From Prevotella sp. tc2-28 (GTDB lineage: Bacteria; Bacteroidota; Bacteroidia; Bacteroidales; Bacteroidaceae): DNA of 64,000 bases. Below are positions 35,129-43,940 of this stretch, piece by piece. Below the pieces are notes generated by a model. The model searched no databases, was not told the origin of the DNA, and was given only the letters and a program-made list of their open reading frames with translations. Location: contig NZ_FNRE01000003.1 of NCBI RefSeq assembly GCF_900107705.1, forward strand, positions 62,001 to 126,000, written 5' to 3'. How positions within the stretch are numbered: the first letter of the stretch is position 1; every line of letters begins with the position of its first letter. Position numbers and translations under genes: made by a program.

Positions 35129-37266
35129 GCACCTATTAGGTCTTCCATCATCCTGACATCCGTTCTGCTGATGCCTCGCTTCAAGAGCCATTCCACATCC
35201 CATTGCAGGAAATGCGCATGGGATATTCCCTCCTTCTCATGATAAGTACGCAACGCCTCGGCGGCTTCTTCAATACGTCCTTGAAGCCATAGGCAAAAGC
35301 CCTGATTCTGGAAATCACTTGCCACGGGATTGTCGACACGAACCAACGTCTGGAACAACTTGTCGGCCTGTTCCAGTTTTCCGTCACACGTCAACGCCCA
35401 TGCAAGCGCCCGTTGCACGCTCAAGTCGTCAGGATGTTCATAGTTCAACTGGTAGAGCAGTTTCAACGCATCCTCATATTCCTCCATGTTCACCAGACAA
35501 ACAGCCTTGTTGAGCATGTAGCTGGCTTTATCAGCTCGCAACAACAGCAGACGATCATAGATGTCAACGGCCTCTCCAAAGTTACCCTCTTCAAAAAGCT
35601 TGCGGGCACAATGAGCCAACGCCTTCTCGTGATTGGGATCCATTTCAAGCACGACATCAAACTGTTCTGTCCACAGATAATACTGGACATCACGCATGTC
35701 CTCGGGAAACGATTTCAGCAACGTATCAGCGGCTTGCAACAGTCCTTTTTTCCGCAACATCGCCACGACCTCAGGTTTTTGTTTTTCCAAGGGTGTGTGA
35801 CAAAACAGTTCAGAAGCGAAGAAAAGACACATGCCCAACTGTTGCTTGCTGTTGTCGAAGGGATTACAGAGTGCCGCACGATTAGGGAACAAGCGGAAGA
35901 AACGGTACAAGTCCATGAGATAAGAACGTCTGATATAGGCAGGCTGTTGCAGTTCTTCCTCCTCAAATTCGGCAGGTTGCACCTCTCCCCGACTCATCAG
36001 ACGAGCCACATTCTCCGGCAGGTTACCCATCACTTGCTGGAAGGCAATCACGAAAGAGTATTTATCACTGTTACAGAAAGGACCTTTCGTGAGGATGCCG
36101 TTCAAGAACTTATTCTCGCCCAACCTGTCGGCAATAGGGGCAATGTCAGGATGCTGCATAAAGAAAGGTACGAGCCAGTTGCTGATATCATAGAAGAACG
36201 GGAAGCGCTTCATCTGCGAGAAGCCTCCGAAGAAAATATCGGCACCTTGCTTTTGCATCTTCTTCATGCGGTTGTACGAAGCCTCCAGCTTTTCCATTCG
36301 CTGTTCTGCGGCATCGGGATGCAGGATATCCTCCAGCGGGTCGTCAGCCACTTCTTCCAGTCCGTTGTGTGTCATGCGGAACTGGTTGTTCTTCAACATA
36401 TCGGGAATGATTTCCTGTTGCACTGTCTGGGTATCCTTCTCAGCATCCAGGGTATAGACCAGTTGCATCTGTAACTCCGTCAGTTCCTTACACGCCCGTT
36501 GCGACTTCAAGAGTTCACCCACCATCTCACGCACCGACGGATAAACCGTCAGCCAGTCATCATCGATGGAAAGTGCCCATCCCACCAAGGCCCGTTGTCT
36601 GACATGTTCGTCTTGAGAGCGATGGTATACGTTCAACAAGGTGCGGAACTTCACCATATCGAAACGGTTCATCAGCGACAACGTAACCGCCGACACCACC
36701 AGCTGCTGGTCGTTGGAATCCACGGTAGGCGACAACAGGATTTCCTCCATTTCCACACCGATGCCCTCCGTCCAGATGTGTCCTGTCAGGATGTAGTTGA
36801 ACAAGCCATTCATCTGTTGTTGGTGTTGCTGATAGATTGCCTTGCTCTTCTCCTTCCGCTTGTTCTCCGGCTCCAGCTCCAACATGGCAACATCACTGAC
36901 GAAGTCCTCCATCTCACGACGGATAGCCGTGATAGACCATGTTTGTCCTGGTTGGCGTGCTGCAGTATAGAGTCCTTGCAGATAGGACGAAGACATCATA
37001 TGCTTGTGGATGGCGATATTAGCACAAAGGACATAGAGCCGTTGCAACAAGCGTTGGTATTGATTGTCCAACTGCGGGTCACGCACACCCTTCTTCCAAT
37101 ATTCCGTCATCAATCGGTATTCCTCCTGGAGAACATCCAGTTTCTCCTTGGTTTGCGGATTAGGCCATGCGGCGAGATAGGTGTCTACCTCAGCGATGGC
37201 CAACCCTGCGTTTCCAGCTATCAACTGTTGGAAGATGCGTTGTAATGAAACATCAAGAGTACCCAT
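35125..37266 (-). CDS. Tetratricopeptide-repeat protein of unknown function
   Basis: A 713-residue, apparently cytoplasmic protein without a signal peptide. The C-terminal third (about 530-690) has TPR-like helical pairs, for example EKALAHCARKLFEEGNFGEA and SYMLNKAVCLVNMEEYEDAL. The N-terminal part is helical and resembles no family I can name. It follows a solute-binding-like lipoprotein gene by six bases. TPRs usually serve as protein-binding scaffolds. Confidence 0.75.
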   Translation of the reverse strand: MGTLDVSLQRIFQQLIAGNAGLAIAEVDTYLAAWPNPQTKEKLDVLQEEYRLMTEYWKKGVRDPQLDNQYQRLLQRLYVLCANIAIHKHMMSSSYLQGLYTAARQPGQTWSITAIRREMEDFVSDVAMLELEPENKRKEKSKAIYQQHQQQMNGLFNYILTGHIWTEGIGVEMEEILLSPTVDSNDQQLVVSAVTLSLMNRFDMVKFRTLLNVYHRSQDEHVRQRALVGWALSIDDDWLTVYPSVREMVGELLKSQRACKELTELQMQLVYTLDAEKDTQTVQQEIIPDMLKNNQFRMTHNGLEEVADDPLEDILHPDAAEQRMEKLEASYNRMKKMQKQGADIFFGGFSQMKRFPFFYDISNWLVPFFMQHPDIAPIADRLGENKFLNGILTKGPFCNSDKYSFVIAFQQVMGNLPENVARLMSRGEVQPAEFEEEELQQPAYIRRSYLMDLYRFFRLFPNRAALCNPFDNSKQQLGMCLFFASELFCHTPLEKQKPEVVAMLRKKGLLQAADTLLKSFPEDMRDVQYYLWTEQFDVVLEMDPNHEKALAHCARKLFEEGNFGEAVDIYDRLLLLRADKASYMLNKAVCLVNMEEYEDALKLLYQLNYEHPDDLSVQRALAWALTCDGKLEQADKLFQTLVRVDNPVASDFQNQGFCLWLQGRIEEAAEALRTYHEKEGISHAHFLQWDVEWLLKRGISRTDVRMMEDLIGA

Positions 37267-37272
37267 CGTCTG

Positions 37273-38193
37273 TTATTTCTTTCCTAACCATTTTTCCACG
37301 ATGTCAATATCCTGCTGACGCGGACCTTTGGCATGTGCGAACTTCATATCCTGGGGCAAGGAGTCAACCAACTCCTTCCTGATTTTACACCGTTTAATAA
37401 TCAGCTCACGGTAATGCTTCAACCCATATTTGTTGATGGAGTCACATGCCTGGTTGTAAGCTTTAACGAACAAGTCGAACTGCTCGCGACGAGCTTGGCG
37501 CTGCATCTCCTTGTCGCGGAAGGCGACAACCCCCATTTGCCAATCCAGCGAACGGGTATCCAGGATGACGGTATTCTTCATCGAACGGGCCCATGTAGCC
37601 TGAGGCTCTGTCAGACAGAGGGCATCCATGATGTTATTCTGTAGCATCTGCATGCGTACGAAGAGGTCGTTCACCTGCACCTTAAACACATGGTCCTTAT
37701 CCAGTTTTGCGGAGTCTACGGCCCGGTCGGCCAGCATATCCGTCACCGAATAGCGTGTCATCGCTACCATCTTGTCATCCAACTGCTTGAGTTGTCTGAT
37801 ACGTGAGTTTCGGTTGGTAATGAGTTGCCAGTAAGCAGGTGTTACAGCCGAGAATCGCATCTTCGTGCCACGCTTGGCAATACGGGTGGCTCTGACGAGG
37901 TCAGTCACCATACCCTCTACACGGCCTCGTTCCAAAGCGGTGTCACAATCCATCTGTGCCGTGAAATATTTCAAGCGGACACCACCATGTATGGTATCGT
38001 ATAACTCATGATACTGGGCAACATACATCGGCAAGCAATCAAGCGTAGGCATCACGGCAATTTTCAATGCCGCAGAGTCCTTCCGGGCTGCCTCTTTCCT
38101 TTGTTGGCGAGTCATCCGTTTTGTATCCTCATAGCTCTGTCCGCAAGCGACAACCAGCAGGCAGAGCATTACCATTGCTAATATTTTCTTCAT
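37273..38193 (-). CDS. Periplasmic solute-binding-like lipoprotein
   Basis: A 306-residue lipoprotein (lipobox VVAC) resembling ABC-type substrate-binding proteins of the NMT1/SsuA-like fold: LKIAVMPTLDCLPMYVAQYH is the typical first strand, and GVRLKYFTAQMDCDTALERG the next. No permease or ATPase gene is nearby, so it may not belong to a transporter. A start at 38205 would fall within the -7 box (38210-38203); the ATG at 38193 leaves almost no leader. Confidence 0.72.
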   Translation of the reverse strand: MKKILAMVMLCLLVVACGQSYEDTKRMTRQQRKEAARKDSAALKIAVMPTLDCLPMYVAQYHELYDTIHGGVRLKYFTAQMDCDTALERGRVEGMVTDLVRATRIAKRGTKMRFSAVTPAYWQLITNRNSRIRQLKQLDDKMVAMTRYSVTDMLADRAVDSAKLDKDHVFKVQVNDLFVRMQMLQNNIMDALCLTEPQATWARSMKNTVILDTRSLDWQMGVVAFRDKEMQRQARREQFDLFVKAYNQACDSINKYGLKHYRELIIKRCKIRKELVDSLPQDMKFAHAKGPRQQDIDIVEKWLGKK

Positions 38194-38202
38194 AATTGTC
38201 CG

Positions 38203-38210
38203 CAAAGGTA
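38203..38210 (-). promoter_or_regulatory. -7 box of the binding protein-TPR unit
   Basis: Minus-strand TACCTTTG, with nine bases to the ATG at 38193. This implies a leaderless or nearly leaderless mRNA. Confidence 0.6.
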
Positions 38211-38222
38211 CGAATAAAAAAC

Positions 38223-38244
38223 GGGACTGCCAAACGACAATCCC
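38223..38244 (-). terminator. Terminator of the glycogen operon
   Basis: Minus-strand GGGATTGTC and GCAGTCCC pair over a short loop and are followed by a T run. It overlaps the upstream region of the next minus-strand gene. Confidence 0.75.
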
Positions 38245-38271
38245 ATTTTTACCTTTGGTAACCTTAGAAGG

Positions 38272-39720
38272 TTATTTCTTTTCCTCGGCCTTAGGCTCCT
38301 CGACCTTCGGTTCCTCGGCCTTCGGTTCTGCAACAGGAGCGGCTTTCTTCGGAGCAGCTTTCTTCGGAGCAGCCTTCTTAGGAGCAGCCTTCTTAGGAGC
38401 GGCTTTCTTAGGAGCCTCTTTGGGTTCAAGTTTCTCCAGACGAGCCTTCAGACGGGTAATTTCCTTGTCCTTCATCTCAATCTCATCACCCTGGTTACGG
38501 ATGGTGGTGAGCAATGCGTTGAGCTCATCATTCTCGATTTCAGGAGGATAGAGAGCATTCACCCTGTTGATGAAGTCGCCGAGGATATTCATGTAGTTCG
38601 TGAAAGCATCGAACGGTCCGCTATAGATGCCACGATCCAGTCCTACATTCGATGGTTTGGTCGTCATAAAGCGGAAGTTATTGCTAGCCTGCAGATAGTC
38701 CCAGTCCTGATTGATGCGTGGGTCGTCGGCAATGCGCAGACGGTCTGCCACACTGTACAACTTGTTGAATGCCTCACGCTGCATGGCGTTACCCAACCAG
38801 CAAGAGCAGTCACGCTCCTCGTCAACCCATGAGAGGGTGTCAGGCACGTCGATACTGCCAACACTCTTCACCTTCATACAGATTTCAGAAGGTGTAGAGA
38901 AGGTGATGCCCTTTTCCTTGGCACAAGCGGGAAGAGCCTTCAGGAATTCCAGGATGTTAGAGCTGAGCGGTTGGGCGATACCCAAGGCAGAGAGCTCCAT
39001 GAAGATGTTGATGATCTGCTCTTCTTCGGGCAGACGGGCAATGCGGTCGATATAGGCATCGGCAAACAAGGGATAGCCCGCCCAGTCGCTATTGTTGAAG
39101 CGCAATGAGATGTCATCACTCAACTCGACGTCACGCAACAGCAGCTTCAGGTTGGGAGCGATGTTACAGTTATACACGTAGTGAGGCGACTTCCAGCCCA
39201 GCACATGCTTGGCACCCTCAGTCAGCATACCCTTGAAGCCCATAGCGGCAATCTGTCCACCGATGTCGTCGCTATAGATGAGCGAAGAGTTACGGGCTAC
39301 TGTAGGCTTTTGTCCGAAGAGTTCCTCAATCTTGGCGGCCTGCTTCTTGACGTCAAGGGCGAAGGTCTCCTCGTTAGCCAGAGAGGAGAGTCCGTGCGAG
39401 TATGGCTCTGCCAGGAACTCCACGCAACCGGTCTGGCTGAGTTCCTGCAGTTTCTCAATCACCTGCGGAGCATGGAACTCCAGCTGTTCGATACCCGTTC
39501 CCGAGAGCGAGAAGGCAACCTTGAAATACTGTCCGTGTTCGCGGATCATTTCACCGATGGCGGTCAGTGCAGGCATATAGCTGCGATTGGCAATGTCGGT
39601 GATGCTGCGCTCGTTCTCATAGTCATCGTAGTAATAGTGATCTGTTCCGATGTCGAAGAAGCGATAGCGCTTCAGATGGATAATCTGATGTATCTCGAAA
39701 TATAAACAAATTGTTTTCAT
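38272..39720 (-). CDS. GH57-family glycoside hydrolase with a Lys/Ala/Pro-rich tail
   Basis: A 482-residue cytoplasmic amylase-type enzyme of glycoside hydrolase family 57. The N-terminus MKTICLYFEIHQIIHLKRYR contains the conserved first-strand His; GCVEFLAEPYSHGL is the nucleophile region, and FNNSDWAGYP the later Asp/Trp motif. Residues about 395-440 form a coiled coil, followed by five AAPKK-type repeats and a Glu/Pro-rich end. It is third in an operon with glycogen debranching enzyme and a GT4 synthase, so it likely trims or remodels glycogen. The basic tail is unusual for the family. Confidence 0.9.
   Translation of the reverse strand: MKTICLYFEIHQIIHLKRYRFFDIGTDHYYYDDYENERSITDIANRSYMPALTAIGEMIREHGQYFKVAFSLSGTGIEQLEFHAPQVIEKLQELSQTGCVEFLAEPYSHGLSSLANEETFALDVKKQAAKIEELFGQKPTVARNSSLIYSDDIGGQIAAMGFKGMLTEGAKHVLGWKSPHYVYNCNIAPNLKLLLRDVELSDDISLRFNNSDWAGYPLFADAYIDRIARLPEEEQIINIFMELSALGIAQPLSSNILEFLKALPACAKEKGITFSTPSEICMKVKSVGSIDVPDTLSWVDEERDCSCWLGNAMQREAFNKLYSVADRLRIADDPRINQDWDYLQASNNFRFMTTKPSNVGLDRGIYSGPFDAFTNYMNILGDFINRVNALYPPEIENDELNALLTTIRNQGDEIEMKDKEITRLKARLEKLEPKEAPKKAAPKKAAPKKAAPKKAAPKKAAPVAEPKAEEPKVEEPKAEEKK
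38336..38417 (-). repeat. 15-bp tandem repeats encoding AAPKK units
   Basis: Five near-identical 15-base units within the GH57 gene encode a lysine/alanine/proline-rich linker. Copies differ by a few synonymous changes, suggesting recent expansion by slippage. Confidence 0.85.
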
Positions 39721-39754
39721 ATCTTTAAACTATAAACTTTAAACTATAAACTAA

Positions 39755-41026
39755 TTACTGCTCCCAGCCAAGCGTGCGCTTGTAGAGTGTGGCAATCCAT
39801 GCACCCACCTTCTCCCAGGTAATCTGGTCAACCTCTTTCTTGCCTTCTTCTTTGAGGTACTGGAAGAGTGACTCGTTGGCGCAGATGGAATAGATGGCGT
39901 CGGCCAGTGCGTGGATATCCCAATAGTCTACCTTGATGCAGTTGGTCAGAATCTCTGCACATCCGGACTGCTTTGAGATGATAGAGGGTGTTCCGCACTG
40001 CATGGCTTCCAACGGTGAGATACCGAAAGGTTCGGATACCGAAGGCATGACGTAGACGTCAGAGTCCTTCAGGCACTCATACACCTGCTTGCCTCGCATG
40101 AATCCGGGGAAGTGGAAGCGGTCTGCGATGCCTCGTTCAGCAGCCAGATGAATCATGGCGTCCATCATATCACCCGATCCTGCCATGCAGAAGCGCACGT
40201 TACGGGTACGGCGGATAACCATGTTGGCGGCTTCGACGAAGTACTCAGGACCCTTCTGCATCGTGATACGTCCGAGGAAGGTAACCACCTTGTCCTTGCC
40301 CGTATGGTCCGGACGTGGGATAGCCTGGTACTCGTCAGGCAAGGGATAGACGGCATTGTGTACCGTGTAGCACTTGCGGGGATCCTGGTGATACTGGTTG
40401 ATGACGGTCTGACGCGTCAGTTCCGATACACACATGATGCAGTCGGCATTGTCCATACCGTTTTTCTCGATGCTGTAGACGGTGGGGTTCACCTTACCGC
40501 GAGAGCGGTCGAAGTCTGTAGCGTGGACGTGGATGCACAAAGGCTTTCCGCTCACCTGCTTGGCGTGGATGCCAGCGGGATAGGTCAGCCAGTCGTGTGC
40601 ATGGATGATGTCGTAGTCGAGTGTGCGTGCCACCACACCTGCGATAATCGAGTAATTGTTGATTTCCTCATGCAGGTTTCCCGGATAGCCACCGGCAAAC
40701 TCCATCGCACCAAGGTCGTTGACGTGCATGTAGTTGAAGTCGGCATACAGATGGTCGCGCAAGCGGAAATAGAAATCGGGATCCATGATGTTGCCCACCC
40801 GTTCGCGGACATAGTCGGCTGACACGTCGCGATAGGCGATGGGTACAGCATTCATAGCCACGATGTTACATGCCGACCGGTCTTCGTCACCGAAGGGCTT
40901 GGGCAGACAGAGTGTGATATCCATATCGCCCTGGGCGTGAAGTCCTTGCGATATACCGTAGTTAGCGGTGGCCAGTCCACCGAAAACGTGAGGAGGATAC
41001 TCCCATCCAAACATTAAAACTTTCAT
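39755..41026 (-). CDS. GT4-type glycogen synthase/glycosyltransferase
   Basis: A 423-residue glycosyltransferase with GT-B fold, family 4. The N-terminal motif is MKVLMFGWEYPPHVFGGLAT; the C-terminal domain has FLGRITMQKGPEYFVEA and the nucleotide-sugar motif SEPFGISPLEAMQCGTPSII (E-x7-E). It lies between glycogen debranching enzyme and GH57, so it most likely elongates glycogen from a nucleotide glucose; sugar donor is not read from sequence. A strong AAGGAGG site is seven bases before the ATG. Confidence 0.88.
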   Translation of the reverse strand: MKVLMFGWEYPPHVFGGLATANYGISQGLHAQGDMDITLCLPKPFGDEDRSACNIVAMNAVPIAYRDVSADYVRERVGNIMDPDFYFRLRDHLYADFNYMHVNDLGAMEFAGGYPGNLHEEINNYSIIAGVVARTLDYDIIHAHDWLTYPAGIHAKQVSGKPLCIHVHATDFDRSRGKVNPTVYSIEKNGMDNADCIMCVSELTRQTVINQYHQDPRKCYTVHNAVYPLPDEYQAIPRPDHTGKDKVVTFLGRITMQKGPEYFVEAANMVIRRTRNVRFCMAGSGDMMDAMIHLAAERGIADRFHFPGFMRGKQVYECLKDSDVYVMPSVSEPFGISPLEAMQCGTPSIISKQSGCAEILTNCIKVDYWDIHALADAIYSICANESLFQYLKEEGKKEVDQITWEKVGAWIATLYKRTLGWEQ

Positions 41027-41033
41027 AGCGTTT

Positions 41034-41040
41034 CCTCCTT
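41034..41040 (-). promoter_or_regulatory. Strong Shine-Dalgarno site of the GT4 gene
   Basis: Minus-strand AAGGAGG seven bases before the ATG at 41026, located in the 16-base gap after the debranching-enzyme gene. Confidence 0.7.
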
Positions 41041-41042
41041 AT

Positions 41043-43025
41043 TTATTTTTGATACGTATATTTCTCCATGAGTTGCAGTGTGCGCAGGATTTCAGCCACA
41101 TTCATAGCGAAAGCCATAGCGCCGCGTCCGTGGAACGGTGGGTTACCGTCGAACAGCTCACTGATGGTTCCCATAGCGTGATACATCATCTCATCTTCAT
41201 AGCCTACCAGTTGGCGCTCGATGAACGAGAGGCGCGTACGCTTATAGAGTCTCAGACAGGCCTCCATATAGAATCCGCCGAGCCAAGGCCATGCCGTACC
41301 CTGATGGTAGGCATAGTCACGCTGAGTCTGCGGACCTACGTACATGGGGTTGTATCCACCACTCTTCGGCGACAGCGAGCGCAGTCCCTTCGGGGTCAGC
41401 AGTTCGCGCGTACAGATGTCGAGCACGCTCTTCTTCTGTTCCTGGTTGAGTGGTGAGTAGTCGAAGGCTACGGGGAATATCATGTTGGGGCGAACGCTCC
41501 AGTCCATCATCGTTCCGTCCACATAGTCGAGCAGATAGCCGTACTCGTTCAGGAAGGTGTCGATGAACGACTCCTTACACAGCTCGGCACGCTTCTCCAG
41601 CTTGGCGGCAAGTTTCTTGTCACCGAACTCCTCCTCCATAGAGGCGCAGAACTTCAGGGCGTTATACCACAGGGCGTTGAACTCTACGATATAGCCTGAG
41701 CGCGGAACGACGGGACGTCCGTTGGCGGTTGAGTTCATCCAGGTGATAGCCTTGTCGCGACCGTTGGCATAGAGCAGTCCGTTGTCGTCGAGACGCATAT
41801 TCGGGTTACCTCCGTCGATGACGTATTTCACGATGTCCTTCACGAGTTTTCCGTACATCTTGTAACCTTTCTCGCGTCCGGCATCCTTGGCATATTGCTG
41901 GATAGCCCAGACGGCCCACAGGGGTACGTCGGGATGTTCTATCTCATAGAGCTTGACACTCAGCGGCTTGCCTTCCATGAACTCGCGCAAGCCCTTCTCT
42001 GAGGTCTTCATCACGTGTTCGAAATAGTCCTGTTCGCCGATAGCCAGTGTCAATCCAGGCAGTGCGATAAACGTATCGCGAGCACGGGCCTTGAACCAGG
42101 GATAGCCTGCCAACAGGTAACGGTCGTCACTGTCGTCAAGGTGTTCTGGTGAACTGCCACTACGGCGATCGCGATAGTGGAACTGATGAGCCGCTGCTAC
42201 CAGACAGTGGTAGAAGTTGTCACGCGGCTGACGGAGATCGAGCTCCTTCTGGAACACCGTCTTCAGCGTGTTGCTCTTGATAGGTGACGTCGATGCGGCG
42301 AAGATGATGCTCTCGCCTTTCTTGATGCTCAACTCGAAATAACCGGGTACGTAGAGGTCTTCGTTGGAGGCATATCCGCGCTCCTGTTCCTTGGGATACT
42401 CTATGCCGCGATACCAGTCGGGCTGGAACACGAACTCGTTCTTCTTGTTGAACTGCATGTACAGGTCGGGATAACCGGCATACATACAGGTCTTGATACC
42501 GTTATCCACCTCATGGTACTCGCGGCTGGCCGTTGCATTCTCATGCGTAAACTGGCGCACGGAGCGGAAGGCGAGGAAGGGACGGAAACGAAGCGTGGTA
42601 GCAGAATGGGCATCCTCCAGGGTGTAGCGGATGAGGATACGGTCCTCGTAGGCCTGGAAGATGGTCTCTCTCTTCAATAACACACCACCTACGCGATAGA
42701 GCGTGGTAGGCACAACGTCGCAAGAGAACTCGCGAATGTACTTGTGACCCTTGGGGCTGTAGTTGTTGCCCTGGTACTTGTGGAGTCCGAGGTTGAACTC
42801 GGCACCGTGCTGAATAACCGTACAGTCAAACGACGAGAGCAAGACATGGTTCTCATCGTCCAGTTCAGGTACGGGAACAACGAGCAAACCGTGGTATTTG
42901 CGGGTGTTGCAGTCAACGAGTGTCGAGCTGCTGTAGGCCCCTGAGCGGTTCGTTCGAAGCAATTCACGACGGAGCGACTCCTCCAAGTTAGTCATGACGG
43001 CTTTTTCTAATCGTAAATAACTCAT
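41043..43025 (-). CDS. Glycogen debranching enzyme (amylo-alpha-1,6-glucosidase)
   Basis: A 660-residue enzyme with an N-terminal GDE domain (about 15-240; TNRSGAYSSSTLVDCNTRKYHG) and a C-terminal (alpha/alpha)6 barrel of GH133 type (about 280-650). The barrel has GYPWFKARARDTFIALPGLT with a catalytic-site Asp, and VGPQTQRDYAYHQGTAWPWL. It hydrolyses alpha-1,6 branch stubs in glycogen. It leads the glycogen operon from a clear promoter at 43075-43105. Confidence 0.93.
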   Translation of the reverse strand: MSYLRLEKAVMTNLEESLRRELLRTNRSGAYSSSTLVDCNTRKYHGLLVVPVPELDDENHVLLSSFDCTVIQHGAEFNLGLHKYQGNNYSPKGHKYIREFSCDVVPTTLYRVGGVLLKRETIFQAYEDRILIRYTLEDAHSATTLRFRPFLAFRSVRQFTHENATASREYHEVDNGIKTCMYAGYPDLYMQFNKKNEFVFQPDWYRGIEYPKEQERGYASNEDLYVPGYFELSIKKGESIIFAASTSPIKSNTLKTVFQKELDLRQPRDNFYHCLVAAAHQFHYRDRRSGSSPEHLDDSDDRYLLAGYPWFKARARDTFIALPGLTLAIGEQDYFEHVMKTSEKGLREFMEGKPLSVKLYEIEHPDVPLWAVWAIQQYAKDAGREKGYKMYGKLVKDIVKYVIDGGNPNMRLDDNGLLYANGRDKAITWMNSTANGRPVVPRSGYIVEFNALWYNALKFCASMEEEFGDKKLAAKLEKRAELCKESFIDTFLNEYGYLLDYVDGTMMDWSVRPNMIFPVAFDYSPLNQEQKKSVLDICTRELLTPKGLRSLSPKSGGYNPMYVGPQTQRDYAYHQGTAWPWLGGFYMEACLRLYKRTRLSFIERQLVGYEDEMMYHAMGTISELFDGNPPFHGRGAMAFAMNVAEILRTLQLMEKYTYQK

Positions 43026-43074
43026 AGTTCCTATTTTAAGGTTTTACATTTTTGTTTTAGATTTGAATTTTCCT

Positions 43075-43105
43075 CAAAAGTACGCAATTTCATCGTGATG
43101 ACAAA
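43075..43105 (-). promoter_or_regulatory. Promoter of the glycogen operon
   Basis: Minus-strand TTTG at 43105-43102, 19 bases, then TACTTTTG at 43082-43075. Leader is about 45 bases. Confidence 0.75.
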
Positions 43106-43197
43106 ATAAATTTCGATTTTTTTTCAGAAAAGTGGCAAAATTTGCCTCTGTGGAATAGAATTTACGACAAACTTATACACGTTTTAAAGATTTTTTG

Positions 43198-43205
43198 TAC
43201 TTTTG
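43198..43205 (+). promoter_or_regulatory. -7 box of the Crp/Fnr regulator gene
   Basis: TACTTTTG followed by CACC. A TTG at 43203 is inside the box and cannot be the start; the ATG at 43236 fits. Confidence 0.65.
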
Positions 43206-43235
43206 CACCGTCATTTATGTAATGAACGTAAAAAG

Positions 43236-43940
43236 ATGGTATCAGGAATTTTTTACAGTGCATCCTATTTGGTCAATGTCCTCAAGGAGCTGTGGAACCC
43301 GCTTACGGAATCACAGTGCCTGTTGCTGCTTGACAACGTGACGGTCAAGGGCTACAAGAAGGGCGAGATCATCTACCACGAGCAAGAAATTCCGCAACAC
43401 CTGTTCTTCCTCGCCGATGGCAAGGTGAAGATCTACAAGGAGGGCGTTGGCGGACGACAGCAAATTGTGCGGATGCCTGAGCTCAAAGGTTTCTTCGGCT
43501 ATCGCGCAGGACTCGTTGGCACGCCCTACATCACGGAAGCTGCTGCTCTGGAGGACACCACCCTTTGCCTGATACCGCTTCCCGTCATCAAGCAACTCAT
43601 CCGCGAGAACCACACGGTAGCCCTGTTCTTCATCGAGCACCTGGCAACCTTGCTGGGACATGCTGACGAACAGACCGTCAGTCTGACGCAGAAACACTTG
43701 CGCGGACGACTGGCTGAGGCCTTGCTCATCATGAAAGACCGCTATGGTGCTGACCTGAAGAGTAACACGCTGGCGATGGAACCCAGTCGTGAAGACCTGG
43801 CAAACCTGTCGAACATGACTACCAGCAATGCCATCCGCACGCTGTCCAGTTTTGTCAGCGAGAGACTTGTCGCTGCCGACGGACGAAAGATTACCATCTT
43901 GGACGAGCCACAATTGAGGCTCATCGCCAAGAACGGCTAA
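43236..43940 (+). CDS. Crp/Fnr family transcriptional regulator
   Basis: A 234-residue regulator with a cyclic-nucleotide-binding-type beta barrel (about 20-130; KGYKKGEIIYHEQEIPQHLF) and a C-terminal winged helix-turn-helix (about 155-225; PSREDLANLSNMTTSNAIRT). No N-terminal Cys cluster for an iron-sulphur centre is seen. Targets are unknown. It is divergent from the glycogen operon, so control of that operon is possible but unproven. Its stop overlaps the lipid kinase stop (CTAA). Confidence 0.9.
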   Translation: MVSGIFYSASYLVNVLKELWNPLTESQCLLLLDNVTVKGYKKGEIIYHEQEIPQHLFFLADGKVKIYKEGVGGRQQIVRMPELKGFFGYRAGLVGTPYITEAAALEDTTLCLIPLPVIKQLIRENHTVALFFIEHLATLLGHADEQTVSLTQKHLRGRLAEALLIMKDRYGADLKSNTLAMEPSREDLANLSNMTTSNAIRTLSSFVSERLVAADGRKITILDEPQLRLIAKNG

